The notes: generated by a model not told the origin, from the letters alone. A stretch of 64,000 bases of DNA from Spodoptera frugiperda (GCF_023101765.2 NC_064225.1:7440001-7504000); one strand, 5' to 3'. Counted from the stretch's first letter, positions 21,380 to 34,390 are shown. A program made the numbers and translations.

Positions 21380-24300
21380 TTAAGGACTATTTTCAGTTGG
21401 TTTAGGGTTTTGACTAGCGTTGGTCGTGTCGTTGGGTTTGGGTCCCAGCACTGGCACGGCGCAGTAGTCGGGCTTCGAGCATGGACATTTCTCTTGCATC
21501 GTCAGGCCGGAACGCATCTTTCTCATAAATGGATGTACTTCCTCGCTGAATGATGGTCTGTGAATGGTATACGAGTGTTAGTGGATATACATGAAAGAAT
21601 TTTTTAATCTAACTAATATTACAAATGTGCAAGTTTGTTTGTTTGGATGTTTATCCGTCAATCACGCTGAAACTACTGAACGGATTTTGATGAAATTTGA
21701 GGTGATACTTTTTACGTTTTTGGAAGATTGGGAAAGGGGGGGGGGGACAACATATTTGAAAGAAGACTAGACAATTGTGCTCCTACTAGATATACCAAAG
21801 CCTAAAGCTTCACTGACGGACAGACTGACAGATTTTTTTTATCTGTTGATCTACATCTACACTAATATTATAAAGAGGAAATCTTTGTTTGTTTGTTTGT
21901 TTGGTTGTAATGAATAGGCTCAAAAACTACTGGACCGATTTTAAAAATTCTTTCACCATTCGAAAGCTACATTATCCACGAGTAACATAGGCTATATTTT
22001 ATTTTGGAAAAAAGTAGGGTTCCGTAAGATATTTGGATTTTTCGGACACAAACTGAAAAAAATCAACCAAAGAAGTTACTTATTTTGCGTACGCTGCCTA
22101 AACTACAAAAGATAGAACCATAAAATGTTATAATTAATTGTAGATCTTATAAATATCTACAAAAAAGTCCGCAACACACTATACCTATCTATGTCGAGTG
22201 AGGCACAACAACCACATTTTTATTTAAAAATCTTGAATTTTTTTTGGACTACATTTAAACGCGTTTATTTCACTCATGCTATTAATCCTTATCAAAATAA
22301 ATTATTTCATCATTAAGTACAGTTTATGTTGATAATATTTGGTCTTTGAATGATTAAAATTGGACGTTTGGTTTTGAAGTTGTGGTGAAATTAAAATATT
22401 AGGTACGATTTCTGCCGCACGGCCCGTTGCGAAGTGGACGTCGCCAAGGCCAGGGGTTGCGCGTGCGGGAGAGGGGTGATTAGATCTATGGTTACGCTTG
22501 CGCCGTTACGCCTAAACCAGTAAACCGAACATTTTGATGAAATTTGGTACAGAGATAAAATAGACCCTGAAGGACAGAACAAATAGGGGAGAATGAGTAA
22601 AAATAAGGTATGAATGTTCATATGGAAATTCGTCATTTTTAAAGCTGTAACAGTGAAACTTTGTATTTAGACACTTAATGGGGAACGAAAGAACACAGGC
22701 TACTATTTATTGCAAAAAAATAGGGGAGAAGGGGTAAAAATAGGGGAGGAATGCGAATAAAAAGGGTAGAAGGCGTTTTAATTTTGACCACCAACCACGC
22801 GGACGAAGTCGCGGGCAAAAGCTAGTATTTTATATTTATTGACTTTGACTTTAGTAAGCTATGATCTCCAACTACTAAGAAAAGGCTACTTCTCACACAG
22901 AAAACGAATGCGTTTATAATACTGACCGAGACATAATCTTTTTGATTTCATTTTGGTAGTCTTCGGTTGCCTGCAGGCATTTCTTCCTCTGGTCCAAGTC
23001 CTCCGCTTGTTGGCGGTCCTGTACACACATTTACTGACCGTTAATTATTATTTACGGTTTACATAAGTATATATTTGCTTGACAAAGTGACTCGACTAGC
23101 TACAAGACGCGCTAGGGGCTTACTGTTCTAGCACTTGAGTGCTCGTGACCTTCTTGTTTTCAGGGATAGAGTGTGTGGTTTTAGTCGGTAAGAGTCCGAC
23201 ATAACCTGCTGTCTGACGCACATCGTAAGACAAAATGTATCCATGAGGATTTCCACACGTTAAAAAGAAAGGGGCTAACAGTTTCAGAGCTGCGGACTAC
23301 CTAGCGAGTTTGCCGGGGCTCCGGCTTGAAAAGCAGGACTATAAACAGGGTGGTTTTTAGTCAGTAAGAGACACTCCTTCTCACCGCTTTGGGTGAGGCG
23401 AGAGTGTCAGACTCTCTCGCGGGAGACATTGTATGATTTTCACCCCTCAAAAAGGTCTCCCCAATGACATTCAGATAGGCCGGTTGGAAACAAGCTGCAT
23501 CCAGCGGCTGCCTGCGACCTTAATCAGGCCATCTTGTGAGCGGACGTCCTATGCTGATATCATGATGATTATGATGATTTTAATGTATTTCGAAAGGTGC
23601 CTGAATAGTGTCCGGAGTTGCGGACTACATAGCGGGTTTATCGGGCTCCGGCTCGAAAAGCATGAGTAGGAACGGGGTGGTGTCTGACACTCCCTCCCAC
23701 CTCGCCCAAGGCGGGAGAAGTCATTGGATGATTTTCCCCCATCAAAAAATGATCCTGAACTTCTCTGAATAGTACAGTGGTCACTACATTAATCTAAAGC
23801 ATAGTTCATATAAGAAGTATTACACACAACACACTCGGGGTAGGCAGAGGTGCACATTACGGCACGTAATGCCACTATACAATGTACACCCACTTTTCAC
23901 CATTTGTGTTATAAGACCCATGTAATAGGGGGTGAGGCTATTGCCATATACTGGACACAATTCCAGACTCCGTGCTACTACTGAGAAATTTTCGAAAAAC
24001 CGAAAAAGCCCAGTAATACTTTGCCCTCCCCGGAATCGAACCCGAGACCCCTTGTTCGGCAGTGGCACTTGCGACCACTTGACCAACGAGGCAGTGAAAG
24101 TATGTATAAGAAGTATATACCTTAATAAGCTTGTTGTACGCGATCTGATCCAGCAACTGTTTCTGGTACAGCTTGCGCGCCTGCGCCTCGGTGAGCTCGC
24201 GGTGCTGCACGAGCTGCTCGAGCTGCCTGCCCAGCTGCTCCTGGTAGGCCACCATGTCGCGGTCCGAGTCCTTGCCCAGGGAGCGAGTTATCGCGTTCTC

Positions 24301-27300
24301 TTTTATTTGCTCCTTTATGCCGGCTCGGGCTTCCTGAGGGTATGATAGTGGATGGTTTAGTAGATTAGAAAATGGCTAGCGTTATATTACAAACTAGCGA
24401 CTCGGGCGCGGTTTCACACGCTCTGCTCGGCTCCTATTGGCCATAACGTGATGTTTTATATTCATATCTTCGATATATGTACTATCCAATACAACAATAA
24501 TAATTTTAATCGAACCAGTAGTTCCGAAGATTAGTACGTTCCAACAAACAAACTCTTCACTTTTACATATTAGTATAGATAGTACTCCCGTCAAAATCAG
24601 TCCAGCCATTTCAGAGAATAGCCAGAACAAACAAATAGACAGACAGACAAAAATTTGTTAAAAATATTATATTAGTGTTTGTATCGTATGTATTATTCAT
24701 ATGCATTAGGCATGTTTTTTCACGCAAATTTTAGTTCCACAAGTGACCGGTAGAAGCGTTGTAAAATTTGCCATACAAAAAAGTTGCGTCGTCGCTATAG
24801 CGACTATCGACAAATACTATTGCTTCAAACCCATGGTAGAGGTAGTTCAGATAGTGATCTAGATTACAATTACATTCTGTACTATCCAATGTTACGTCGT
24901 CGCTAGCGACTATCAACAATTATTGCTTCAAACTTATGGTAGAGGTACCGATCTAGATTACAATTGGATAGTTTCTTAGGTGAAAAATAAATATTTTAAA
25001 ATTTCAATACAATAAATTATCCCAAAATAATCGTATTTTCATTCATTCATTTGACGATATACTTATTTATTTAATTTTTCTTGTAATTTTTTTCGTAATA
25101 AGTATGCTATTTGACGCAAAAAAATTATGACGTCATAATTTGCAATGTCATACAAAATTCATAGAAAAGTAACGTTTTTGACATTTCGATAAAAGTATTG
25201 AATTTGACTAGTAGGATAATACCCTATTACATTCTATGCTTTCCCATACTCACATCGTTCATCTTCTTAGCCCGCAGTAGCTCCTTGCAGCGCACCGCGT
25301 CCAGGCCTTGCTGTATCTTCTTCGCCTCAGCCTTGAACAACACGTCGTCCGCCTCCATGGCGCGCGCCCTGTCTTGTTTCAGCTTCATTATACGCTTGTT
25401 GCACTTGTCTAAGTCTCTCTATGCAGGGAGAAGAAGAATTAAATTAGTATCATCTTGAATTGATAGCTTACCATCAGGTGATTCGCTAAAAACCTTGTGG
25501 CAACACATGTCAAATGACAGATAACAGAAGTCGCACTTAGACGATCGATAAATAAATCAACGGATGCCGTCAGCTTACCATCAGGTGATTCGCTAAAAAC
25601 CTTTCAGCAACACATCTGGGGGCACGGCAGTGCCCCCGCCAAGTCGAGCAAAAAAAGCGGCACGGCCGTACCATCCTTTTCTCGAAGCAATTCGGGCCTT
25701 TTTCGACCCCCTATAATTCGGTTGTGGATAAAGCAAGAAACCTGAATCTTCAGTAACTAATCCGGCATTGTATAAACACGGAATATTTAAAATTTCAGTC
25801 AATTTGAACCAGTAGTTTAAGAATGACAACTTGTTAAAGTTTCTAAATTTTGTCACTCACTGACTCACCGATCATCAAAAGTCCAAGGCACTTCTAGCAG
25901 ACTTAGAAGCTTCATATTTGGAATACATATAGAGTTTAGTGTCTTAATCATGGGAAAACTTAAATATTTTGTAATTTCGGTCCAGTTTTCCAAATACACC
26001 AACTGCATCAATAACTTTGTAATCCCATATAAATATATGGGATTACAAAGTTATTTATGCAGTTGGTGGTTGGTGGTGGTTATAAATTTAATAGGTGTAG
26101 ATAGGTACCTACCATATGAGGCAAGGGAGGGGGTATAGGGTGGGTAAGGGTGTGTTTAGCCATCTCTGCTGCTTCTGAGAAGTAGATGGTATCAAAAAGA
26201 AAGGCTCTACAAAAAGAAGTGAGATCCCATCAAAAACATCCTGTAAAAAACCCAAGTCTCGCAGCTCAGTCTTTCTACCGTCAAAAGTTGTGAGATCCAT
26301 GTAATACCAAGTCGGTTAATCTATTTAGTGTCTACTTGAAGGACCTTCTGTCTTAAGTTATTACATAAGTTATTATCATGCCAATATTAAAAATATTTAA
26401 CGTTTTAAACAAATAGATCGACTTGGACATCGCATGAAAACAAAATGAATATTACAACATTATATTAGATTCTTTAGTCTCTCGCGCCTCACGCGATTGA
26501 AACTCTCGTTCCTGTTGGTCGCTGGACCGTCGTGCTGTGTAGTGTGATACATACTAATAATCAAATCAAGCGATGTCCAAGTCGATCTATTTGTTTAAAA
26601 CGTTAAATATTTTTAATATTGGCATGATAATAACTTATGTAATAACTTAAGACAGAAGGTCCTTCAAGTAGACACTAAATAGATTAACCGACTTGGTATT
26701 ACATGGATCTCACAACTTTTGACGGTAGAAAGACTGAGCTGCGAGACTTGGGTTTTTTACAGGATTTCAAGTGACAGATAGCAGAAGTCGCTCATACATA
26801 GACGATCGACGAACAAACAACGGAAGATGTCATAAATCCTATATCACACTTTATACCATAAAGTCAAGTTATAAAGTCAATTTCGCATTTTTTGCAGATG
26901 TGCGAATAAACATGGATAAAAAGTCACAATGAACAACAGTGGGCAAAAAGCCCGCCAGGCCACGATCACATCGCCTGGTCGGAGTATCCTCTTTAAGGAA
27001 CTTTACTTTTTTTATATATTTAATGGGTGGACGTTTGGCCGCTATCTCGCCTGATGGTAAGTGATGATGCGGCTTACAATGGAGCACGTCTGCCTATAAG
27101 CAACCTATTCACTCTCTGTTCCCTAAAACCTCCTTCATACATGTTCGGAAACTTCTCCGAACCGAACATAAAAACTTCTCGAACATAAATACTTTTTGTT
27201 TGCTGGCTGGCGACGGCATCAGAGGGAGGATCACGACTCGCACTTTCGCCCGAGCAGCTGTAAGCATCACATGTACGCGTCGCGCGCATCAAAATTATTC

Positions 27301-30300
27301 TTTTGTTTTTTCTCATATTTTTTCTCATACCATTTTGTAATCCGTTGTAAATAAACCAGTACCTATTATATTTTTATATCATTATACAGCCCAAGCATTC
27401 TCTCCCTAACATACATACCTCCTTCTTCCTCCTCAACTCCTCTTTTTCCTTCTCGTCCATCAGCCCCATGCCGGACAGTGAGTCCCACGTGTCGTTGATG
27501 AGCTTGGTCTCAGCTTGTTGCCTCTCCTGCTGTTTCTGTTGTTCCTGCAAAGACGCCTTCAGTTCCTCGCTCGCTTGGAGTCTCTTCTGTTGTTCCGCAT
27601 ATGCATCTGTATTAAATTAAGAAGTTTTTTTTTCTATGAAACACCGCCGGTAATCGAGCTGACGTATCACATGATAGTAAGCAATCGCCGCCGCCCATGG
27701 ACACTTGAAACACCAGTTGCCGGCTTTTTGGGGGTTAGGAATTTAAGGGTTGTTGTTCGGGAATCGGGGATTGGGAAGATTGGGAAGGGAGGAATTGGGC
27801 CTCCGGTAACCTCACTCACACAACGAAATACAACGCAAGCGTTGTTTCACGTCGAATGTTGTAGGTACATACCTACATATTAATATTTTCTACTTAATCT
27901 ACTTAAGGCACAATTACAGACTGTACTATTGTTAAGAATTCTCGGAAAAAGTCCAATATTACTTTATCCGATTTAAGAACCCAGTCTCTTACTCGATACA
28001 TACCTACTTGCACTCCAATAACAGCGCAATCTTGTCTATAGGTAGTTATCAGGTGTGCAAATACTACTTAAGCAGGACAATCGTACAATCTTTACCTTCC
28101 TAGTAGAAACCAGAATGCAATGTGATTTTTTCCTCCGCTCTGCGTAATTGTATTTAGCAAACAAAACTAGAGTGCAGTGCTTTAAGGAAAAAATACAGAA
28201 CTGACGTAGCTTTGCGCAAATATATTGGTTTTTGCGTTAACGTTGCGCAAGTCTGACAATACCTACTTATACTATTCACATTTCACCCCCTATTACATGG
28301 GACTTATAACACAAATGGTGAAAAGTGAGTGTACATTGTATAGCGGCATTACGGCATGTAGGTACCGTAATGAGCACCTCTGCCTATCCCTTCGGGGATA
28401 AAAGGCGTGACGTTTTAGTTGGCGACTATATTGGTGACTAGCTTCTGCTAGCGGCTGCGGTTTCACATGCGTTCCCGCGAGATAAAAAATAGCCTATGTG
28501 TTATTTCAGACCTTAATCTCTGTTCCAAACATCTCGATCAATTCAGCCGTTTTATCGTGATTGAGTAATAAAGATACACACAAACACATCAACTTTCCCA
28601 TCACTACCTACATAGTATAAAACAAAGTCGCTTTCTCTGTCCCTTTGTATGCTTAAATCTTTAAAACTACGCAACGGATTTTGATGCGGTTGTTTTAATA
28701 GATAGTGTGATTCAAGAGGAAGGTTTCTATGTGTAATACATGCATAATACTCCATTGCACCCATGCGAGGCTGAGGCGGGTGGCTAGTTATTTTTTTTTA
28801 TGAAACAAGCCGGTAATCGAGCAGTCGTATTACCTGATGGTAAGCAATCGCCGCCGCCCATGGACACTTGAAACACCAGAGGCGTTACAAGTGCGTTGCC
28901 GGTTTTTTGGAGTTAGGAATTTAAGGGTTGTTGTTCGGGAATCGGGGATGGGGAAGATTGGGAAGGGGGTATAGGCTAGTTTATAATATTAGTACGATGA
29001 CGAAGCACTAACCAGCATCTCCCTTCATCTTATCCGCCTCGTATAGTTCCTTCAACTTCTTGGCCTCTGCCTTCAGCAGCTCCTGTTCCTTGCGCCTCTG
29101 TTCCTTCTTGCGCGCGATCTGCTCGTCGCTGTGCTTGAGACACTCGTGCTCGCGACGCAGACGCTCGATCGCGTCCATTTCCATTCGAGCTGACTGTTTA
29201 GTAAATAAGGATTAGGATTTCTCTTGTGTCGTGGGTCCCACATTAGGATTTCTCCTGTGTCGTGGGTGCGTTCACAAACACTTGTTCCGTGCGGGAATCG
29301 AACCCGTGACACGTTGCACGATAGCCTGTTGGCCAGTTACTGCGCCAACTGTACAGCCAAATGTTTTATGAAAATTTTTAGATGACAAAAATTCTTAGTA
29401 GTAGACTTTGGAATAGAATTTGGTGTATCGCCATAAGTGATACTATATTACACGGAATACACGGCTCTTATTAAGACTCTTAACATAACTGGTGGAAACT
29501 GGGTACCTAAAACATTTAATATTATGTGCACCTTATCTTCGGTCCACACATAGTTTACACATGGGAGAGAGAGCCATGCTTCGCTACAAATGAGTTTAAC
29601 AGGAATGATAAGACGGCCTCACAGTAAACCGGCGTGAGACAAAGCTTGCATTGAATTTCTTCGTGTGAGGTAAAGACAAGCTCCTTTAGTGTTGCGTAGG
29701 TATATCCACGAGCCGCGCTCATCACTTACCATTAGGGACCTTAGTAAGTACAAGCTTTGCTTTACGTTTAACAAGATCGAAACGAAACTGCAATTGGCGC
29801 TATGATTGGATGATTTCATTGGAGCCGCCCAATCTCAGTGCCATGTTATTAATGTGCTCGTTTACTACCCAATCCCATTAAAAGAGGATATAGAATCATG
29901 CCCAACTGCATGTATAAATGATTATATAGAACGCTCTTCACACGCGTCATAACGCATAACTAACGAAAACTAGTTATCTACTAAAGTATTACATTCATAT
30001 GTTCCTTACCAAAGCCTCAGACTCCTTGAGCGCCACTGCATGCCACATCTTGTCAAGCTCGATCTCCGACATCTTCTTGGCGAGGTTCTCCTTGATCTGG
30101 TACAGCCGAATGTCCCGGGCCTCCTCCTCACCCATCTTCACTATGCACGGGTGTGCGTGCACGCACTTTGATCTGTTATATTTATAGATTTTGTATAGTG
30201 CAATTAATGTTAGTAAAATCGGCACCAATCTTAAATTTTTTCTGAATTTTCTTTGCTATAAACTTCACGGAGCTCGAGACCTTTCCAACGAATCGGAAAC

Positions 30301-33300
30301 CGTGGAAATCGGTTCGTACGTTCTGCAGTTATAGCATCAGGAAGGAAAACCCGATAGTGTAGATAATTATATTTTTTTCGCTTCGTAGCTACGCTAGGGG
30401 CACTAGGGGTAAATGGTCCGGAGCTGCAGACCTAGCGGGCTTATCGCGGCTCTGGCTCGAAAAGCAGGAGTAGGAACGGGGTAGTTTTTAGTCAGTAAGT
30501 GTCTGACACTCCCTCTCGCCTCGCCCAAGGCAAGAGAAGACATTGGATGATTTTCCCCCACAAAAAAGGGGTAAATGATATTTAACTGTGCGCTTAAAGG
30601 GGGTAAAAGCCGTTACTCAATATTATACGCACATCGGCACATCTCTGTATTTGTCCTCATGTTCCTTCTTGCGCTTGGCGAGCAAGTAGGCGAGGCGCGC
30701 CTTCTTCTCCTGCCACACCGCCTCGGTGCCCGCCTGCGCCTGCTCCACAAACATGCGGATGTTTCTCTCTTCCTCCGCTGTCAGCATAGCGGTCAGTCTA
30801 CGTAGGAAGAAATATTTAATGGCGTAGGGCGGTAAAGCTCGTTCGTTTGTTTTTGAATAATGCTCGATCGTTTACAAGGATGCTGGATTGTTTTCGAGTA
30901 CCTAACTATCGAAAGTGATCGTGGACGCTCGATCGTCTGAATGTCGGTCGAATGTGATTGAGGATGATCTAACATTTTCGAGGACACTCGATCGTTTTGG
31001 AGTATGCTCGATTGTTTTACAGTAACTCTCAAAACTTATCGAGGACGTTTGATGGTTTTCGAAGACGCTTTTGTGAGATCCGCGATGTTGTGAGAATAAT
31101 CTCAACCAAATTGCGATCGAGCTCACATCAGATTAACAGTTACAAAATGGACATACGACCCAGCTAGTGGTTCGTATGTCGACAAATCCCATAAATATAA
31201 AAAAAAAGCTTTGACGAGGTTACTTCTCACGTAAGCAAGTTCGAGATTGCACGACTGACGTAGTGTCGCAGCGATGACGCACGGAATAAAGTGCTTCATG
31301 ATAATTTGTACGCGTTTGGTCAAAAGCAAAATTAAATACTTATTAAGTCGATTTTATCTAGTCTTTCCTCAATTTTTTTCTTTATTTATCTGGTGCACGA
31401 GAATTCCTTTACATGGATGTTTGCATGAGATAGATATAATAATATAATGATAGCTTAAAGTACTTAAAAGTTTTCACATACTGGTGTTTCATAACTTGAT
31501 ATGTCAAGTTATGAAACACCAGTATAAACTGACCGTCGAATGGACGGTACGATTATATAAAGCGAGATCATAATATACTGTTTGGGTGATGTAGTACCTA
31601 CTTCCCTAGACTCGTAGGCATTTATCGATCGGTTACATGTATCTGGTTGTTAGGTAAGTGATGTGAGTAAAGTATTACTCACCTCGCTCTCTTGGCCTTG
31701 AGATCTTCTTCATACGATGTCAGGCAGAGATCGACTCTTCGAGCCACGTTGTTTATTAGCGACCTGTCACAAAAACCTATTAATATTATAGATGCGAAAG
31801 TTTTTATGTTATTTTATTATAACTTTCGTGAGACATACTAAATTGAATATTATGTTATCGGCTTACTCACGTAACTGTTTGTTTGTTAGTAACAACGCAA
31901 CAATCGCCGCGCCGCGTCGTGTGTCGTGGAATGCTGCTCAGCAATATGAGCCTCTAGCATGGCTTGAAACTAGTCGAGTTCCTCGTCAAACAGTTACGTG
32001 AGTAAGCCGATAACATAATAATCAGCTTTTATGTTTGTTTGTTACACCTTCACTTCAAAATAGCTGAAGGGACCGAGTTGAAATTTGGAACAGGGATAGC
32101 TTATAGTCAGGAATAATACATAGACCACGGGAATGAGGGCGAAGCCGCTGGTAGAAGCTAGTAATAAATCTTTTTTTATGTAGTTCAGGACAACACACGA
32201 GTTGAGTTATCAACAGATAGAAGGCGATCAGCACCACTTGTGATCAGTGGACACACGCAATACTAAATGCGTTACAAGTTACCCCCTGTTGCAGGGGACG
32301 ACTGAGGGAAGGGTTTGATACAACACTTATGTTGTGTAATTGACTTGTGAATGAGGTCTCTGAAAGACCAGTAACGTAATTCTTCTGGTGTTACTTTACC
32401 AGGAGATACGATTGTTGTCCCCTTCCCATACAACAAAAAAGTTAGTACCAGTTACATAAACCAGTATAAACAGACCATCGAATGTGAACAAAGATCATAC
32501 AAAGCGAGACCATGATAAGCTGGTGTTGTATAACTCAATGCGTAGCAGTGTATACATACCTTCGATCGCATCTAATAAAGAAGTCGTTGTACTGTTTGTC
32601 CTTCAAGTCTTTCATGGTGTTGATAGCTCCTCGTTTCTGTTCCTCTTCCAAAGTGCGCAGTTTCTTAACAAATCTCTCGTAACGGGCAGTCGACTCCAAC
32701 ACACGGGCCGTCTGGACAAGTTCGTAAAGCACCGTAAAACGGGGTGAATAGAAATCGACTTTAAAAGAGTAACGAATGAAGTTTCTGTCTCGTTCTTCTA
32801 CATTCGAAGCTACACTTTGGAACGAGCACCTAGCTTCACTGACAGACTGACTGACAGACTATTGTTTATTTCTTTCTTTGTTGACGTTTCAAAAGTACCT
32901 AAGTATGTGGTTTAATTGGAATAAATGATTTGATTTTTAACTTTGATTCGATCGGTGCGACTGCTGGACAAGGGTTCTCGGATTCGAATCCCGGTTCGGG
33001 CAGTGTTACTGGGCTTTCGTAAATTTCTCAGTAATAGCACGGAGTTTGGAATTGTGCCCAGTATATGTCTCATCTCCTATTACATGGGTCTTATAACATA
33101 AATGGTGAAAAGTGGTACTGATACGTGCCCACGTCATGCGCTCGACGTTGCAAGAACAAACAAGACGGGAGATATGTCATCTTCTATGTTTTCTACCCGC
33201 TAGGTAGTCCGCAGCTCCGGATCACTCATCAGACCTACTGGGCCCCATCTGTGGTGGTCTGATGACTTTTTTGAGGCGCGCGCGGAACGCGACGCGCCGT

Positions 33301-33513
33301 ACATACGGGTCTGGATCCGGTCGGACGGCGAGCTACCCCTACTCACATTGCATCGTCCGCAGACCCGCAATCGATCTTGGCCTGAGGACGGTACATAAAA
33401 GGGGGCAGTAGGTATAAAGTATCGGTACTCACATGGTATGAATCTGGCCATCCTCTCGGACCATACCCGTCTTTGGGCACCGCCTGTCGCGGCGGCTGCG
33501 GCGGTGGTTCCAT
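21380..33513 (-). CDS. CFAP53: CFAP53/CCDC11-like axonemal coiled-coil protein, 552 aa, 11 exons
   Basis: Trichohyalin/plectin-homology-type coiled-coil protein; the best fit is CFAP53, a microtubule inner protein of motile cilia and sperm tails. Exons in transcript order: 33433-33513, 32560-32711, 31683-31763, 30633-30797, 30010-30172, 29013-29193, 27419-27606, 25254-25418, 24121-24333, 22927-23018, 21380-21557. All junctions use GT-AG and keep phase; the total is 1659 nt, ending in TAA. The N terminus (MEPPPQPPRQAV) is proline-rich. The rest is almost wholly charged helix, rich in E, K, Q and R. Near the end, KQLLDQIAYN (about residues 451-459) and VHPFMRKM (501-508) match the CFAP53 C-terminal pattern. 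Vertebrate CFAP53 is about 510 aa. The exon-4 donor (GTGCGT after CCGAT) was chosen because it alone keeps the frame. Introns carry many repeats, including a complete Helitron-like copy. Confidence 0.78.
21610..22830 (+). repeat. LINE/RTE-like remnants in the last intron of the CFAP53-like gene
   Basis: Two blocks: one starts near CAATCACGCTGAAACTACTG with the CGGATTTTGATGAAATTTG core. The second starts near ACTAATATTATAAAGAGG with a (GTTT)n run and ends in GACGAAGTCGCGGGCAAAAG then CTAGTA, a standard lepidopteran LINE 3' end. No coding sequence was seen in either strand. Confidence 0.55.
23281..23750 (+). mobile_element. Two R1-like LINE 3' fragments in an intron
   Basis: Fragments at about 23281-23455 and 23609-23750 each carry the CTAGCGGGTTTACCGGGGCT-like block and the GGTGGTTTTTAGTCAGTAAG motif. 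The first ends with CCCCTCAAAAAG. Both are short, 5'-truncated tails. Confidence 0.65.
23820..24095 (-). repeat. SINE family S1, near full length
   Basis: Reads on the minus strand as a tRNA-like head with A box around TGGTCAAGTGGTCGC and B box GGGTTCGATTCCGGG, then the body to GTGCACCTCTGCCTACCCC. It ends only about 26 bp before a coding exon (24121-24333) of the CFAP53-like gene, on the donor side. Confidence 0.75.
25462..25614. repeat. Local tandem repeat and Helitron-like target site
   Basis: A 110-bp unit starting AGCTTACCATCAGGTGATTC occurs whole at about 25465-25571. It occurs again from 25572, where it is broken at CAACACA by the element inserted at 25615; the rest of the second unit resumes at 26765. 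The intact unit serves as a natural empty-site comparison. Confidence 0.7.
25615..26764 (+). mobile_element. Helitron-like/fold-back composite HL1, copy D
   Basis: Lies between A and T of the second local tandem unit with no target duplication, as Helitrons do. It has the TC start, terminal hairpin, internal palindrome and then both fold-back arms, ending CTTGGGTTTTTTACAGGA, 10-14 bp short of the arm ends in copies B and C. No Rep/helicase sequence is present, so it is non-autonomous. It sits in an intron of the CFAP53-like gene. Confidence 0.75.
27625..28980 (+). repeat. Intronic repeat cluster (families S3 and S1, LINE tail)
   Basis: Family S3 copies at about 27625-27860 and 28790-28980 (marks: GGAATTTAAGGGTTGTTGTT and CATGGACACTTGAAACACC). 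A 3' half of SINE S1 lies at 28275-28412 and a LINE tail at 28440-28780 with CTACGCAACGGATTTTGATG. No exon lies between 27607 and 29012. Confidence 0.6.
29215..29365 (-). repeat. SINE family S2
   Basis: Minus-strand copy with B box GGGTTCGATTCCCGCACGG and the CACCCACGACACAGGAGAAA end, of which the terminal block is duplicated (29215-29272). It starts about 20 bp from exon 29013-29193 of the CFAP53-like gene. Confidence 0.7.
30205..30568 (+). repeat. LINE tails in an intron
   Basis: 30205-30365 is the same tail as that in the MBF2-like 3' UTR (CACGGAGCTCGAGACC, GTGGAAATCGGTTCG). 30415-30568 is an R1-like tail ending GATTTTCCCCCACAAAAAAG. Confidence 0.6.
31480..31521. repeat. Perfect 19-bp inverted repeat
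   Basis: CTGGTGTTTCATAACTTGA and its exact reverse complement are separated by TATG. Sequence right of it (ACCAGTATAAACTGACC) resembles a second block at 32455-32550, so it belongs to a dispersed element. It lies in an intron of the CFAP53-like gene. Confidence 0.8.
31847..32023. mobile_element. Hairpin MITE in an intron
   Basis: Arms ATTATGTTATCGGCTTACTC with following ACGTAACTGTTTG and their reverse complement enclose about 110 bp, including GCCGCGCCGCG and CTAGTCGAGTTCC. Its middle resembles that of the hairpin element at 40821-41000. Confidence 0.7.
32945..33140 (+). repeat. SINE family S1
   Basis: Head partly lost. B box GGATTCGAATCCCGG, then the standard body GTAATAGCACGGAGTTTGG and the GTCTTATAACATAAATGGTG end. 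In intron 1 of the CFAP53-like gene. Confidence 0.65.
33193..33375 (-). mobile_element. R1-like LINE 3' UTR fragment, reversed
   Basis: Minus-strand copy covering the GC-rich part of the LINE 3' UTR (GGAACGCGACGCGCCGTAC and CCATCTGTGGTGGTCTGATG on the plus strand). It makes the 111-aa frame over 33200-33535 a mixture of repeat and exon 1 in a wrong frame. Confidence 0.7.
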
Positions 33514-34096
33514 TATAACTACTATTTATCAACAACTAATTATTTACAAAAATAATAAATCTTTATATTTTATCATAAACAACTGTCAGGAATAATATTC
33601 AGATGTCAGATTGTGACAGTATTGTTAAAGGCATCAGTTGCGCGTCAGGCAGTTTAGTTTGTGAGAGATATTTATTGGTAAAACCTTTTTGAATAAGATT
33701 ATGTAAATTGGTTAACGCTACCTCTAATCGATGCGATCAGCGTAATACCAAATATAGCCTACTGAAAATTATTAACTCCGTTTCGCCACCAATGATTTTC
33801 CCTGGTTTCCTGCATTTCTCTTCATTTTTTCCTAATTTTTGTTGGCTTCAACTTTCTTGCTATAAACCTCACGGAGCCTGAGACCTTTCCAACGAATGCA
33901 AAACCGTGGAAATCGGTTCGGGCATTCTGGAGTTATAACGTCAGAAAGAAAAATTCGACTTATTTTTATATTATAGATATTTTTTTAGATATGCAATTGA
34001 TTGTGTTCAAATTAAAAACTACACACGTTAACAGGGGAAATACCGAAAAGTTTAGTTTGAAAATAAAAATCACAACGAAAGTATTGATTAAACATC

Positions 34097-34102
34097 TTTA
34101 TT
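34097..34102 (-). terminator. Possible poly(A) signal of the 825-aa gene
   Basis: AATAAA on the minus strand about 1.87 kb beyond the stop codon at 35970-35972. Other hexamers exist between, so the 3' UTR could be shorter; sequence from 34100 to 35960 is AT-rich and non-coding apart from a MITE. Confidence 0.35.
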
Positions 34103-34390
34103 TTGGTATAAATCAGCCTTAAAACAACATGAAGTTATCTAAATGCATCGGTGAACATTTCACGCAGCACTGTCGGTAAAATACAAGTCTAATTAAGACA
34201 AAATGTGATCAAAAACAAACTTATAATAGAACAAAACAATATAAAAAAAGAAGTGTCAAACAAAACAATGTTTTAAAGTGATTATAAAACGTTAACAAAT
34301 CAACTGGTTCAAGTCTTTTTAAATTAGTAATCAACCATCAACTAAAGTTATAAACTTTTCTTACAAATAGATATAGTATCTTTATACTAA

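Noticed and set aside
33200..33535. 111-aa frame with SERMARFIPCEYRYF
   Set aside because: Combines a reversed LINE 3' UTR with exon 1 of the CFAP53-like gene read in the wrong frame; the true frame begins MEPPPQPPRQ and ends at a GTGAGT donor.
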